From NCBI GenBank assembly GCA_947650285.1, contig CANTFL010001315.1, positions 1-64,000 on the forward strand: a stretch of DNA of 64,000 nucleotides. The letters run 5' to 3'. A program made the translations under genes and the position numbers. Numbering within the stretch: position 1 is the stretch's first letter; the number at the start of each line of letters is the position of its first letter. Source of the stretch: Hyaloperonospora brassicae (lineage: Eukaryota; Oomycota; Peronosporomycetes; Peronosporales; Peronosporaceae). Shown here piece by piece: positions 53,350-64,000 of this stretch. Under the pieces are notes generated by a model. That model saw nothing but the letters and a program-made list of their open reading frames with translations. It was not told the origin of the DNA and did no database searches.

Positions 53350-53517
53350 CGAAATCAATCAATCAAGCTACAGAAAAGCTGCACAAATGCTGGGAACGCA
53401 TTTGTCGCACTACCTTCGGCGATCGACTGATGTGTGAGGGAAAACCTGCGCAGACCTCGCGGGTCTCTGGTCATTTCCCATTCCGCTCGGTGCTTGTCAC
53501 TCGACTGTTGCAACGTC

Positions 53518-55104
53518 ATGTGGGGCAGTGCTCAATACCGCATAACCAACGACTGGCTGGCACTGGTTGCCTTGGGGGCGTTCAGTGGTCTCTACTTTGT
53601 GGGCTACAAGCTCTTGCTTGCCGTGTACAAAGAGCGGAAGGTCACTCAAGCACTGGATGGACAGGGACTGCATCGCCCCACGTCCACGTTGCCACTGCTC
53701 GGGAACACACTGGACGTGATGTTTTTCCAGCGCGACCGGTTGCAGGACTGGATGGCCGAGCAAAGTCAACTGAGTGATGGCAAGCCCTGGGTCCTCAGCA
53801 TCCTCGGACGTCCTCAGACGCTCATCCTCACGTCGCCCGAAGCCTGCGAAGATGTGCTCAAGACGCAGTTTGACAACTTTTGTCGAGGCGAAGAGCTCGT
53901 GGACCTGCAGCACGATATCTTTGGCGAAGGACTGGCCGGTGTCGACGGGGACAAGTGGCTTCAGCAGCGACGCATTGCGAGTCACATGTTTTCCATGAAG
54001 ATGATGCGGGAAGTCATGGACGAGGTCATTCGGGAGAAGTCCATTAAACTGCGGGACGTGCTGGCACAGTGTGCACGGGAGCACCGCGTGGCGCCCATGA
54101 AGTCGTTGCTGGGCAAGTTCTCGAGCGACGTGTTTACCAAGATTGGCTTTGGCGTTGACCTGCACGGTCTGGATGGAGACATTAACACGGAAATGGACCA
54201 CCCGTTCATCAAGGCGGTCGACGGCTACGCCGCTGTGTTTGGCGCGCGACTCCACTCGCCAATGTGGTTCTGGAAACTCAAACGTTTTTTGAACATTGGG
54301 GACGAGCGTATGCTGAAGCGGTGCGTCAAGGTCGTGACGGACCTGGTGAACGAAGTCTTGTTCAAGTCGATGGCGGACAAGACTTCCGAAGACTGGAACA
54401 CGAAGACGGACCTGCTGACGCTGTTTGTGGGCCACACTGGCAAGACGGGGCTGTCGGACTTGCGCGATGCAATGATGAACTTCTTCTTAGCAGGCAAAGA
54501 GACGACGAGCTTTAGTATTGCGTGGGTCATTGTAAACCTCAACCGGCACCCGCGTGTGCTCGCGAAGCTTCGGGCACAGATCCGTGAGAACCTGCCGGAG
54601 CTCATGACGGGCGAGCTACAGGCCCCGGCGATGAACGATCTGCACAAGATTCCTTACCTCGAAGCCGTCCTCAAGGAGAGCTTGCGGTTACACATGACGG
54701 GCATTCACCGCAAACCCACGAGGTCGACGACGCTTTGCGAAGGTACATTTGTGCCGTTTGGTTCGACCGTAGTCACATCTGTGTATGCTGCCGCACGCGT
54801 GAAGAAGGTATGGGGCGAAGATGCAGCCGAGTACAACCCGGATCGCTGGATTGACGCGAATACTGGCAAGGTCAAGTATGTCAATCCGTTTCAGTTTACC
54901 ACGTTTGGCGGTGGTCCGCACCAGTGTGTGGGCATGCGCTTTGCCATGCTCGAGATGCAAACGGTCCTGGCGGTGCTGCTGAGCCGGTTCGACATCAAGA
55001 CTGTGGAGGACCCGTTTGCGATCACCTACGACTATAGCGTAACGCTGCCGGTCAAGGGACCGCTTGAATGCACTGTGCGCGAATTGAGCGCCCCCGCTTA
55101 CTGA
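53518..55104 (+). CDS. Cytochrome P450 monooxygenase, CYP86/CYP94-like
   Basis: 528 residues from the ATG at 53518; the upstream open frame has only a GTG. An N-terminal membrane anchor (WLALVALGAFSGLYFVGYK) is followed by a Pro-containing hinge (RPTSTLPLLGNTLD). Diagnostic motifs: I-helix AGKETTS (A325), K-helix ESLR (E387, R390), PERF-like YNPDRWID and heme loop FGGGPHQCVG with the ligand C470. The heme loop has His (468) where most P450s have Arg. The overall pattern resembles fatty-acid omega-hydroxylases of the CYP86/94 type and the oomycete P450s related to them. It would sit on the endoplasmic reticulum and need a reductase. Substrate unknown. No intron. Confidence 0.93.
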   Translation: MWGSAQYRITNDWLALVALGAFSGLYFVGYKLLLAVYKERKVTQALDGQGLHRPTSTLPLLGNTLDVMFFQRDRLQDWMAEQSQLSDGKPWVLSILGRPQTLILTSPEACEDVLKTQFDNFCRGEELVDLQHDIFGEGLAGVDGDKWLQQRRIASHMFSMKMMREVMDEVIREKSIKLRDVLAQCAREHRVAPMKSLLGKFSSDVFTKIGFGVDLHGLDGDINTEMDHPFIKAVDGYAAVFGARLHSPMWFWKLKRFLNIGDERMLKRCVKVVTDLVNEVLFKSMADKTSEDWNTKTDLLTLFVGHTGKTGLSDLRDAMMNFFLAGKETTSFSIAWVIVNLNRHPRVLAKLRAQIRENLPELMTGELQAPAMNDLHKIPYLEAVLKESLRLHMTGIHRKPTRSTTLCEGTFVPFGSTVVTSVYAAARVKKVWGEDAAEYNPDRWIDANTGKVKYVNPFQFTTFGGGPHQCVGMRFAMLEMQTVLAVLLSRFDIKTVEDPFAITYDYSVTLPVKGPLECTVRELSAPAY

Positions 55105-57537
55105 ATGTATTGTTTGTGTGCGGGGGTCATCGCGACGTGGATCACGTCGGCTGGAAGAACGGGTTGTAGGAGAGTTCACGGGGGGGGACACGACGTTGAA
55201 TTGAATATAGGAAGGAACCTCATTTGAAGAATATAGCGAAGAACCTCGTTAGCTAACAATGGTCGAGCTGAGAAACAGAGCACCTGCAGTACCGTCCAGT
55301 CCTGACGCTCGTCACCGGCTATTGTCGCCCATCATGCAAGTCGTGCATACTGCAGCAGGTTACATTTACCCAAAAAACTATTTTTGCTGATGTTGTAGAC
55401 ATGATAGTCCTGGTAGAGGGTGATTGTGCGCCAGGAATGTTCTCCAGCATTTGACTCGTTGGCCAACTGCTAGTGAGCAACAGAAAAACGGACGGAATAA
55501 ATAGCTTCGAAGGACAGAGGGTCAGACACACGAGGACGGTGATACGGCAAACGCAGTGTGCATCTACCGATTCGACTACATCCAAGCACCTTTGGATTCA
55601 ACACAAGCTGACCCCAGTGTTGTGCGTCTTCGTCTACTCGTGCCACGGGGTTACATCTGACGGACGTGTGGCACACTTCGGATGCTGTTTTTTTGCATCT
55701 TCGGCACGCTGAAGCATTGTGTAGGACGTCTACGGCTGATTGGAAACTCACTCGGCCATGCAGCTACTACCGTAGCATGACCGTCCAGGTACAAATCGCA
55801 CATGCTCAGACTACCAAATCAGCCCAACGGTAAACTTGCGTCGTCATGGCACGTTCGAGACCACTTGAGAAGCGAAAAGCAGTCAAAGATGACATCAATT
55901 CGAGCTGAAATTTCAAGAGTTTGTCTGGTACGCAGATTGATACTGGTCGGTCCACCACAGCATCAATATGTGCTGAGATTTGCAAGAGTTTGTCTCGTAC
56001 GCAGATTAATACTAGTCGGTTCACCACAGCATCATTATCATCTCGCCTGCGCGCAGCGGAGTGTTGGAAAATAGTACGATACAACTTCCATGTCTACTGG
56101 CGTTTGCAAAAAATATCGGTCGCGTGAACACCGCATACAACGCATTCGTGCAGTAGATTGCTCACCGCAGAAGGTGGTGTGCACAAAGAGCAGTCTATGT
56201 AGCTTGCCAGCCGAATGTATCGAAAAGGTACTGACTGCTACATGGCGACATCAAAAACGTCCTGCATTCCGCTTCCATGTCTACTTGATCCCGATGGATA
56301 CTACAACACCGGTCGAAGTACGAAATAGGAAGCCGGTGACTTCAGATGCACCACTGCAATGGTGTAACGAGTCGCAATGGCATCGCTAAAGTGTGCGTTC
56401 TGCGAGCTGCATGTTTTGTACGAACTCGGGTGAGGCGATACCATCTTGAGTGCAAACGCGACGCCGACTGTTTCCATACGATGCCTGGTAACGAGTACGT
56501 TGATTATCGACGAAGAAGTATGTTCGCTGAGCACAGAAACCATGCATGTCCAATGACCGTGCATGCAAGTAGAGTACAATCTGAGTGAGTGAGACCACGG
56601 ACTGTTTGTCTTTGTGTTCATCTTAACCAAATGTGCAAGGGCGGACATACACGTTGTGTTGGAGAAGCGACCTGCGCATATCGACCAGATCGGCTGCTTC
56701 GTCGTGGACTCCATCTTTTGTGACTCGATCGTCAAAAGTACTGCAACAATAAACATGACGCGAGCAACGCAAACCCCTTCACTTGCAGCTGCGGTGTTAT
56801 GCTCTGGAACAACGACGTCAAAGACTTCGTTGACGATGGACATGACGAGTGTCTTGCAGCTGAGCATTGTCGCACAGCATTGCGTCGCCTGTGTTGATCG
56901 CACCTCCACTGTACTGTCAAGCGATCAAAACGGACCTTCCTCAACTTCGATTTGAGACACAATCGAATGCGCGTCGACAACGCAGTGTCTCGCAACTTCT
57001 CGAGCCACCAACGACTCAGTGACGACAAACCGTTTCTGCAGATCGTTTGTCTTCTGCCTTCATTGCTGGTCCTGCGTCGTCACTCGAGATCGAAGATGGA
57101 CACAAGACTTACATACCTGTCTTTGGCCGTAACTGCTGCAACAGCCGTCGTCTGTAGCGTACAACGACTTTACGCATCCGACAACATCTTGCACAGTGGT
57201 CAACATGACTTCGTATCTGGATCTTGATAGCGCAATAATACGTTGCTCACTACCAAAGTCCAGCTCGGCTTTGCTTCGAGAAAGCATAAGCCGCTGCACG
57301 TGCGCCTGAAGAACAGCCCATCAACCGACTACTGCATCCAACAACGACTCAAGCCCACGCACGCACACACACAGCTGTGTGTGTGCGTGGGCTTGAGTCG
57401 TCTCCAACGTCAAAGAAAAAAAAAAGAGCCATTCGCTTCGGTATATAAAGTCCCGTGCAACGCCCCAGCCGCACGCCCCGAGCTCCTCGCAACTGCGCTG
57501 TTGTGCCTGCACTTGCCACCCCTCTTCCCTCCCTCCC
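55105..57537. other. Gene-poor interval; a candidate short secreted peptide at 57096-57227
   Basis: Weak ORFs on both strands, including a 202-codon minus-strand frame (56301-56909) without an ATG at its start. The plus-strand ATG at 57096 opens a 43-codon frame beginning MDTRLTYLSLAVTAATAVVC, a typical signal peptide. The same frame continues after two stops into a basic Lys/His-rich stretch (57243 onward), so it may be a decayed secreted protein. Short direct repeats of TTTGTCT(C/G)GTACGCAG lie at about 55920 and 55990. Confidence 0.4.
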
Positions 57538-58167
57538 TCAGTGACGTGTGTTGGCCGCGTGCTGGAACGCATACTGCCCCGCCTTTGCAGCGATCTCTGG
57601 GTTCTTGCTCATAAACGTCGCGGCTTCTTGACCGCCCGTGGTGTACCCCGCCGTCGGGTCGGCGTCTGCACTTAGCGACGACTTGAACTGCGGGTGGCGG
57701 CACATGACCAGGAGGTTAATCAGCGCGTTCGCGCACATGAGGAGCCCCGCGAGCGACGCAAAGGCTGAGCCAATGCCAAAGTCGAGGAACCCAATGAAAA
57801 AGATGAACGCTGCGCGTCCCTTGTAGCTGTAGAGAAAGCCAAAGTGCGCGCGAATGGCCGTCTCCATGCGCGCGAGGCGGCACTCAAACAGCAGAAACAG
57901 CACACCAAACATCAGCACGTACACGGACACGAGTGTGCCCGTGACGTTGAGCGTAATGAACGACGAGATGCCCACGACGCCCGCGAGGATCTGCAGCACC
58001 GAGCACAGGACGTTGCCCAGGCGCATGTAGCGCAAGAGCGTGGGCAGCTCCATCCTGTTCACGTCGTTGACCTTCTGGAGGAACGAGCGCGGAGGCGGCG
58101 CAGCGGCTTTGCTGTCGCCGCCGACGCTGTCGGTGTTGATCGTTACGGTCGTCGCAGCGCTCATCAT
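57538..58167 (-). CDS. COPI-associated (TVP18-like) membrane protein
   Basis: 209 residues; the ATG at 58167 is the first in the frame, with a second Met right after. About 45 hydrophilic residues precede four hydrophobic spans (LCSVLQILAGVVGISSFITL; LVSVYVLMFGVLFLLFECRL; GRAAFIFFIGFLDFGIGSAF; LAGLLMCANALINLLVMC). The segment FECRLARMETAIRAHFGFLY followed by SYKGRAAFIFFIGFLDF is the core of the COPI_assoc family (Golgi and vesicle-trafficking proteins related to yeast Tvp18). The tail FMSKNPEIAAKAGQYAFQHA is an oomycete-type extension. No intron. Exact role inferred from the family only. Confidence 0.82.
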   Translation of the reverse strand: MMSAATTVTINTDSVGGDSKAAAPPPRSFLQKVNDVNRMELPTLLRYMRLGNVLCSVLQILAGVVGISSFITLNVTGTLVSVYVLMFGVLFLLFECRLARMETAIRAHFGFLYSYKGRAAFIFFIGFLDFGIGSAFASLAGLLMCANALINLLVMCRHPQFKSSLSADADPTAGYTTGGQEAATFMSKNPEIAAKAGQYAFQHAANTRH

Positions 58168-58518
58168 GATGGGCGACAACAGAGGCGGCCGGGGGCTCAA
58201 GGGGTTGGGGGCCGTTCGGGGCCTTCCGTCGACTCGTAATGTCAGGAGGAGCTACGCGAAGAGTGTAGCGGAGGCGCGGGACGAAGAGAAAGAAAGTGGG
58301 GCGCAAGTGCTTTTTTCTGCTTAAGTTCGGGTTTGAGGTGGTGACTTGAGGATTGAGGGGGGGACCCGACGAGCTGCTTTCTCTTTTTCTTTTTTCGCAG
58401 CGAGTGCTTTTTTAGAGCGAGGGGGTCTGGAGTGGGTGGCTTGCGCTTGCGCAATAGAAACGACTTTATTTGTAGGTGGATGAAATGGCGCTGGTATACA
58501 TCTGTGTGTATGTGTTTT

Positions 58519-58519
58519 T

Positions 58520-58550
<31 letters not shown>
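58519..58550 (+). repeat. (TTG)n microsatellite
   Basis: About ten TTG units; encodes a false poly-Asn ORF on the minus strand. Confidence 0.92.
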
Positions 58551-59973
58551 ATACTTTCCTGTGGGAGCTCGACATCTGCTTGCGTTCGGGAGGAATGCCT
58601 TGCTCCGACTTTAGCAGATGCGAGCGCATTTTTTTTTCGAGGTCTTCTTACTGACTAGTAGTGGATTTCGACCAGACGCCTGAACCGGTGTTTCGAACGT
58701 GGCAGATGAAGGTAAGTAAAATCGGCTCTCTCTTTTGCTGCAGGGCACACAATGGACGACGAGAAGAAAACCACGCGCTTAGAAATGTCCGATTGTGGCG
58801 CTCGTGCGAAGAAGAACACTGTGTCAAGAGACGTGTGCATATCGGTCGGCGCGATCTCTTTTAATCGCGAAGGAAGACGTGCGTGCCATGGAAAGCTACA
58901 GGGTCTGCCTTACCTGACGCCCACTCGAAGGCTAACAATGAGTCTGCGATGTTCGATGCAAACGTTCCTATCCACGAGCTTACCACCTTTTTCTGCCACA
59001 AACTTGTCAAGTAGCGTCGCTGTGCCCCACCTGACAATGGCTCTACGTTTGCAAGTAAAGGGCTCACGTGCCACACAGCGACAGCATCTCCGACAAACGG
59101 AGCGGCGTTCACGATCTGCTGCGTTCACCAACATCGCTTCTCGCTCCGTGCTATCGACCCAGCAACGACACAACTGCACGCATCAGCAGTTGTTGTTCCA
59201 CCGTAGGTAGACGCCCTCCCTTCGTGCACGAGGGGGTCTCGTAGTAGCCCCTGTCGCCGCCAGTGTGCCGCAAGTGTCAACAAACGCGTTGCACTGGTGC
59301 ACGTCCCGCAGCGGTTCTGCCCAAGTCGCCAGTGCACGACTGAGACAGAGGTCGGTTTAGCCAGGCCCGATCAGCTCGGGCGCACGGGAAAGCAGTGCGG
59401 CCGGCCCGTCTTGCCAGGCGATCGATCGGCCGGTATCGCACCTCCGCCAGCCACGACCAACGACCACCACTTGCACCACTGTGCCCCCTCATAGCTCCAT
59501 GCGACAGCTCGCACTGGGTCTCGGCCGAGCTGCATGGACAGGCTTCAGCACGTCCGAACTATCCGGTACGACTCACGATCGACAAGGACCGAAGCCGCGC
59601 TCGCCCAGGAGCTCTCGCGTGTCACGCGCCCGGCTGTCACTCAGCTCGTGCGCTCGGTCGAGCCGAGCGAGCAGCAGGTCGGTCCGTACCACAAACGGCT
59701 CGAGCGCGTCCGTCGTCGCCTGTCTTTTCGACGCATCGTGTCGTGTCGCGCGTGATGCAGCCGTATGGCATGAGCCGCCACTTCCCCACTCTATCCCCAC
59801 CTGATCCCGTCGCTCGAAGCGTGTAAACAAACCACGTGTCCCGCTCGTGGCAGCTGTTTGCCAGCACTGGCTATCGAGCCAGCCGCCACCCCAATGTGCA
59901 GAGCCGAACCAACGCGTCGCACTTGTTGAGGCCTCACCACGTGACTGCCCTCTCTCTTCACGCTCTGGTCCCG

Positions 59974-60006
<33 letters not shown>

Positions 60007-60017
60007 TATCGTCGTCC
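59974..60017 (+). repeat. (GTC)n microsatellite
   Basis: GTC units with two interruptions; creates a poly-Asp run in the 245-codon antisense ORF 59573-60310, which is not a gene. Confidence 0.9.
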
Positions 60018-60155
60018 GCCACAGGTGTGTCATTCCTTCCCTGCGCGCTGCGACGTGGAGACAGACGCCTCGATCGTGTTTCTCCCCGAACTTTTCGCCT
60101 CGTCCTCTTCTTCTTTTGCGACTGAGCTCCTCCTCCCAGTCGCTCGTGGAGCTCT

Positions 60156-61340
60156 ATGGTGAACATTACCGACTCGACGTGTGACTTTGGCCTCGCGTAC
60201 TCGGAAGATGGCTGCACGCGGACGCTGGCGTCGTACAACCCGAGCGCGTACCACACGGTGCAAGCCGTGTATTTGGCCACGGGAGGGGTGAGCGTCATTG
60301 CCAGTGTCATTCTCTACGTCCGCTCGGTGAAGCACGAAGGGGCGTTGCTGCAGCAGTACAGCTTCCTCTTTTGCTGCTACGGGGCCGTGACTATGGTCAT
60401 TCGGGGCGCAGACCCCCTGAGCTACGGGTATGTGATCCCGCGCCCGATCAGCGCCTTCCTCGCGGACACGTGTACTGCTGCGCTCTACTCGGTGTAGTAA
60501 GTCTTATTGCTCTACGGTCGCTCGACTGAGTGTGTGTGTTTTTTTTTCCTGCTTGTAAGCTCGACGGTTGTCGTTCACGTGACTCATGTGTTTGTTTACT
60601 TTTGTTTGCCCGTTTGGTTGGTTGGTTGGTTGGTTGGTTGGTTGGTTGGTGGATGGCGCAGTATCATGGCGCTGGGCTACTGGGCGACGATCATTCAGCG
60701 CGGTGCGGCCGTGACGGACAAGCCCCCGCATCTCGTGTGCTTAGAGAGCATTGCTATTGCTGTGGTGTGGACGTTCCAAGTCCTGTACGACATGTGCCTC
60801 TTTCTGTCGAAAGGGTTCAATCCACAGGGCCTCGTCTACATGCAGCTCACGGTGAGCGCTTGTATGCTCGGTATCATTAGCACCGTGTTCCTCATCTACG
60901 GACTACGCGTCTTGAGTCGCCTGCAGCAGTACGAGCGACAGCTGAAATTGCGCGTACCGAGTCTACGGTCCGACCGCATGATGTCGAACCGGTCGTTTGA
61001 CATGAACATGAGCGACGACGAAGACGGTACGCCCGTGATGCGGGATCGCAAAGCACAGCACCGTCCTCAAGAGGGCCACGTTGGCAAGATCAAGAAGATT
61101 TTGTTTGTCGTCGAGACATGCTCGGTGGTCGTCGTAGCGGCCCAAATGTACATGGCCATTGCCCGCACGAACGACACGCCGATCGAGTTAGAATGTGCAA
61201 ATGGCAAACACTGCGAGCTGGTCGAGTGCTCGGTCAACGTGCTGCACATTTTCCAGATTGTGTGTATTTGGGTCATCCTGTGGACTTTCCGCAAGATTCA
61301 GAAAAAAGCGGTTGTCCCGCGACCCCACCGCGTCGCTTGA
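60156..61340 (+). CDS. Seven-transmembrane protein, THH1/TOM1/TOM3-like, two exons
   Basis: Exons 60156-60496 and 60662-61340 give 339 residues. The 165-base intron has a GTAAGT donor and a GCGCAG acceptor; the joint splits a Tyr codon (YSV, then YIMALGYW). Seven hydrophobic spans: VYLATGGVSVIASVILYV, YSFLFCCYGAVTMVI, FLADTCTAALYSV with its exon 2 continuation, IAIAVVWTFQVLYDMCLFL, MQLTVSACMLGIISTVFLIY, LFVVETCSVVVVAAQMYMAI and VLHIFQIVCIWVILWTF. An extracellular N-terminal Cys pair and a basic/acidic third cytoplasmic loop (residues about 205-255) give it a receptor-like layout. The pattern resembles the THH1/TOM1/TOM3 family, but a GPCR-like identity is possible. The intron contains a TTGG microsatellite. 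Confidence 0.8.
60613..60651 (+). repeat. (TTGG)n microsatellite in the intron of the seven-TM gene
   Basis: About ten TTGG units immediately before the acceptor region of the intron 60497-60661. Confidence 0.92.
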
Positions 61341-63480
61341 TGGATGATGTGTGCCATAGTCTCCGCTAGAGGCGTCCGCAGTCCATGCACCATCCACCTG
61401 ACGCCGACGTACGACCGGCTGATACATTTATTGGCTCGGTTGACATGTATCTGTACTATCGTAAAACTGAACTTTGATCCGCCGCAGTGTGCCGAGATGT
61501 AGTAAGTTGGGTGTGAGTTCGAGTATACTGAAATCGTACTCGCTGTTTCGACCACTTTCTTATTGTTAGTTAAATAAATGTCGTCTGCAGTCGTTTGCTA
61601 TACTTTTCGTCAAGGGCGACTTGATCGGCACCAATTGTGGTATAAGGAGTTGAGCGGTGCGATGCGACGTTGCATGTCAGGTTAACTTGCTGTTAACGAT
61701 TGACGTGTCTGGTGAATCCGTGCGACAATCACGTCATTTTAACGTCGAGTGGAAGCAAATACAGGAATTAGGACGATGTCGTTACATTCCACGATCGAGT
61801 TTGGGTTGTAGCTTGAACACGGGCAAGCTGACTCGGGTTAACGTGTCTACATATTTCGACGCCACATTATGGGCCCGTAACGAACGTGTGAGTGGCATGA
61901 CGTGATAGGCCGACTTTTGCATCTTCGATTGGTCGATGCCGGCCATCAACATTACCACAGATGTTACTACCGTCAAAGAAAAAGCATGTCGTTTACGGTA
62001 AAAGGGACGCCTGGTTGTGGCTCCGCATTCAACACGTTAGACCGCGATAAACCTTTATTCGAAATGCTAAAGCTACTTAGAGCTGGCCCCTTATTACCCA
62101 GCGCAACGCCACCGTATTCGAGCACCGTCGGCCTCACTCTCTAAATCAGCACGTTTTCAGGCTGTTAACCACCTCTGTTGCCCATCTCCGTTTCATCCGT
62201 CGCAAGGAATCTGTACCTGTTGCTATCTTGATCCGATAGTCGAGGTTCTGCGTATCGACCGTACTGGTGATGTCGTCTTGCGTCGGTTTCCGCGACTTCT
62301 CGCTACGCGTGATGTTAGCAAGCTTGTTCCCACCCATATTCTTCGTGGCATTTTTTGGTGCTCACTTTGAGCCGTATATGACGGTCACAAGTTTCATCGC
62401 CTTTTAACTTTACCGCAACGCGTCCGTTGCGCCTCTATATGTAGCCCTCGTCTGTACATAATTAAGAATTTATAAGGCCAAGTCAATACAGCCGCTTTCA
62501 AAAGTAAAGGGTTGGTCCCTACTTCCCTCGATGACACCATTTCTGCACTCAACAATCTTATGTAAAGATTGATCGGCTCTCTCCCACAGTGTCGCCATCA
62601 TCACGTTTCAGTCGTATTACGCAAATGTGAAGAACATCGTCGACTTGCACGTAATACTGCGCGCACGACCTTGCACGACATATTTGGGCTCACGACTTTA
62701 TATACAGCGCGATACACAGACGCAGGAAGATCTCTGGAAGACCCGCATCGAAGCAAGAATCGGCAAAATGTCGCTGCAATCGACCCGACATCAATATGGA
62801 TAAAATAGTTGTAAAAAGAAGCACATGTCACAACTCGGTATGTGTGCTTATGCCGCTGGTGGTGACCAAATACCTGTTTATTAGCGAGAATGGTCTCAAC
62901 TGACATCTTCGCTTAGCAAGCTTTTAGACCACACGCACATCAGTGCTGCGTTGATTGGAGTTCTCATCTTAGTCATTGAGATGCTGTCAAATACAAAAGT
63001 AGCGAAAAAGGGCAGACTGTCCGCCGCAGAACAGTCTGTACTTCCAGCAAGAGAGTAAGGTGTACAACAGAGGCATCAAGCTAAAACAGCTACATTCAGG
63101 ATCGCATGACTTGATCAAAGCTGTTCGAAGTAATGTTGACGCAAAATCGGAGCAACACGATAGTGCATCGGTGGTCGTATCTTAAAGGTTGGTGGTGAAA
63201 ATGCGTCTATAGTTTAAAGACGACTAGCGTGTAGGAACGGGTTCTGCCGGATAATATACCCTGTCCGAATATAATACCCTAACCACATTCTAAGGTACAC
63301 AAACAGTATTATACCGTGCCCATTGGTATCCATATATTGTTATGGTAAAAAATCATTTTTGAGCAATTACTGCCTTAGATAAATGGTTGGTAGCGGTTAC
63401 TCAGAAAAGCCCGTTCACCCTCCATACGTTTAAATCACTAGATATAAAGCTCTCTTCGCATAAAAACTTTTCATCCTCTA
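61341..63480. other. Repeat-like AT-rich stretch, no gene recognised
   Basis: At 61626-61644 the string CGGCACCAATTGTGGTATA matches, with one mismatch, the primer-binding-site/LTR junction of family C (3101-3119), so an LTR edge probably lies at 61635. A minus-strand ORF at 62146-62337 (63 codons) has no domain. Inverted CAGACTGT arms occur near 63012-63035. ATAATACCCT-like motifs at 63250-63320 may belong to the transposon that follows. Confidence 0.42.
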
Positions 63481-64000
63481 GTGCACGCCACGGCACCCAG
63501 GCGCGTTTCCAAGACCAACCTCAAGAAGCAGGAAGTGATCGAGTGGATCGAAGGTCCTGGTGGTGGGGTTCCTACGCGCGCATTGAATCACTTTCAAGCG
63601 GAGCGAGGGTGGCAAGTGTCAGGGGCCCAGATTCGCTACTGGTGGAAGAACGACGAAGCTATCATGAACTCCCCGGCGCTGAAGCTGCGTGTGACACCTG
63701 TCTGGCGGTAGACACCCACGCCTTGGCGAGGTAAAGGATGTCCTGTTTGATCAAATCGTTTTCCTGAGATCGAATAAGGATAAGGTGTCGCGTCAGTGGA
63801 TTCAAGTGTCCGCACGCGAGCTCGCTAAATATGAGCTGGACGACGATGACTTTTGCGCATCGGACAAATGACTCGCTCGCTTCATGACTCGCTATGGCCT
63901 CTCTCTCCGACGGACAACCAACCTCACCGTATTAAGTAACGACGGGCTCACTGCGCGTGCCGTGCGATTTCTTACGTACCTCCCATCAAAAAAGAGCAAG
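63481..64000 (+). pseudogene. Decayed pogo/CENP-B-like transposase, running off the window
   Basis: The N-terminal frame (63481-63711, opening with GTG) has a helix-turn-helix block: KKQEVIEWIEGPGGGVPTRA, then NHFQAERGWQVSGAQIRYWW. The frame breaks at 63709-63720 and resumes two bases shifted as GEVKDVLFDQIVFLR, SRQWIQVSARELAKYELDD, then a TGA at 63869, and LARFMTRYGLSLRRTTNLT, the CENP-B-type DNA-binding segment. The order and motifs match pogo-superfamily transposases. The DDE domain would lie beyond 64000. A different copy from the one at 6240-7356, which it resembles only in general plan. Confidence 0.65.

Larger units (their letters stand above)
58168..60155. other. No gene assigned; low-complexity tracts
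   Basis: ORFs here are short or lack an ATG (58752-59210 and 59534-59755 on plus open with ATG but have no domain). The stretch includes a TTG run (58519-58550), a GTC run (59974-60017) and pyrimidine-rich sequence just before the seven-TM gene start, as in an oomycete core promoter or 5' UTR. Confidence 0.4.

Noticed and set aside
53262..53777. 171-codon plus-strand ORF with poly-Gln
   Set aside because: The Gln run is a microsatellite, and the rest overlaps the P450 coding region in the wrong frame.
53497..54435. 312-codon minus-strand ORF
   Set aside because: Antisense to the P450; His/Gln/Val-rich shadow with no motif.
59573..60310. 245-codon minus-strand ORF with a poly-Asp run
   Set aside because: Runs antisense over the start of the seven-TM gene and gets its Asp run from a GTC microsatellite. 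No ATG at a sensible place and no domain.

Overview
The window looks like nuclear DNA of an oomycete, of the Phytophthora or downy-mildew type. The evidence is a secreted WY-domain effector, genes with short GT-AG introns (66 to about 210 bases, often with GTACGT-type donors), Gypsy retroelements with an oomycete-style gag, and decayed pogo/CENP-B-like transposases. No prokaryotic signal (operons, Shine-Dalgarno sites) is present. Splice sites were placed by eye from frame continuity and protein-family conservation.

The window has two halves. Bases 1 to about 30,400 are AT-rich and filled with nested transposable elements. A minus-strand gag-bearing LTR element (family C, 1-3960) carries a solo LTR of family A (989-1379, perfect 5-base duplication). 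Next come a decayed pogo transposase (6240-7356), a second family A solo LTR (8660-9100, perfect duplication) and a pogo-like transposon with both ends recognisable (10544-13001, TA duplication). A decayed Gypsy gag-pol follows (LTR 13344-13857, coding remnants to about 19,440), then a second family C element with two 1.04-kb LTRs (20055-26671) in which only gag is recognisable. A second family B LTR lies at 27400-27881. A non-autonomous Mutator-type element (28242-29789, roughly 100-base inverted ends, perfect 9-base duplication) closes the block and carries a third family A solo LTR.

Bases 30,400 to 61,400 are gene-rich and more GC-rich. In order they hold a PAP2 lipid phosphatase, the complex I CHCH subunit NDUFS5, a NEK-type kinase, phosphomannose isomerase, a HIT zinc-finger protein (ZNHIT3-like), mitochondrial ClpP, complex I NDUFB8 (ASHI), an LYR-motif factor with an added zinc ribbon, an IMP-type inner-membrane peptidase, the WY effector, a small coiled-coil protein, mitochondrial ribosomal protein uL15m, a cytochrome P450, a COPI-associated membrane protein and a seven-TM protein. 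Six of these act in mitochondria. Several pairs are divergent with short shared promoters (PMI/ZNHIT3, NDUFB8/LYR). Stretches of 1-3 kb between genes (41.6-43.4, 44.5-48.1, 51.3-53.2, 55.1-57.5 and 58.2-60.2 kb) show only weak or broken ORFs. The last 2.6 kb returns to repeat-like DNA and runs off the edge inside another decayed pogo-like transposase.

The most unusual structure is the family A LTR, which is largely a chain of consecutive perfect hairpins, at least one of them preserved by a compensatory base-pair change between copies. Other points of note are the intact ends and target duplications of several elements, a gag-only LTR element, an intron without any stop codon in ZNHIT3, microsatellite-filled introns, and an effector lacking a canonical RxLR.
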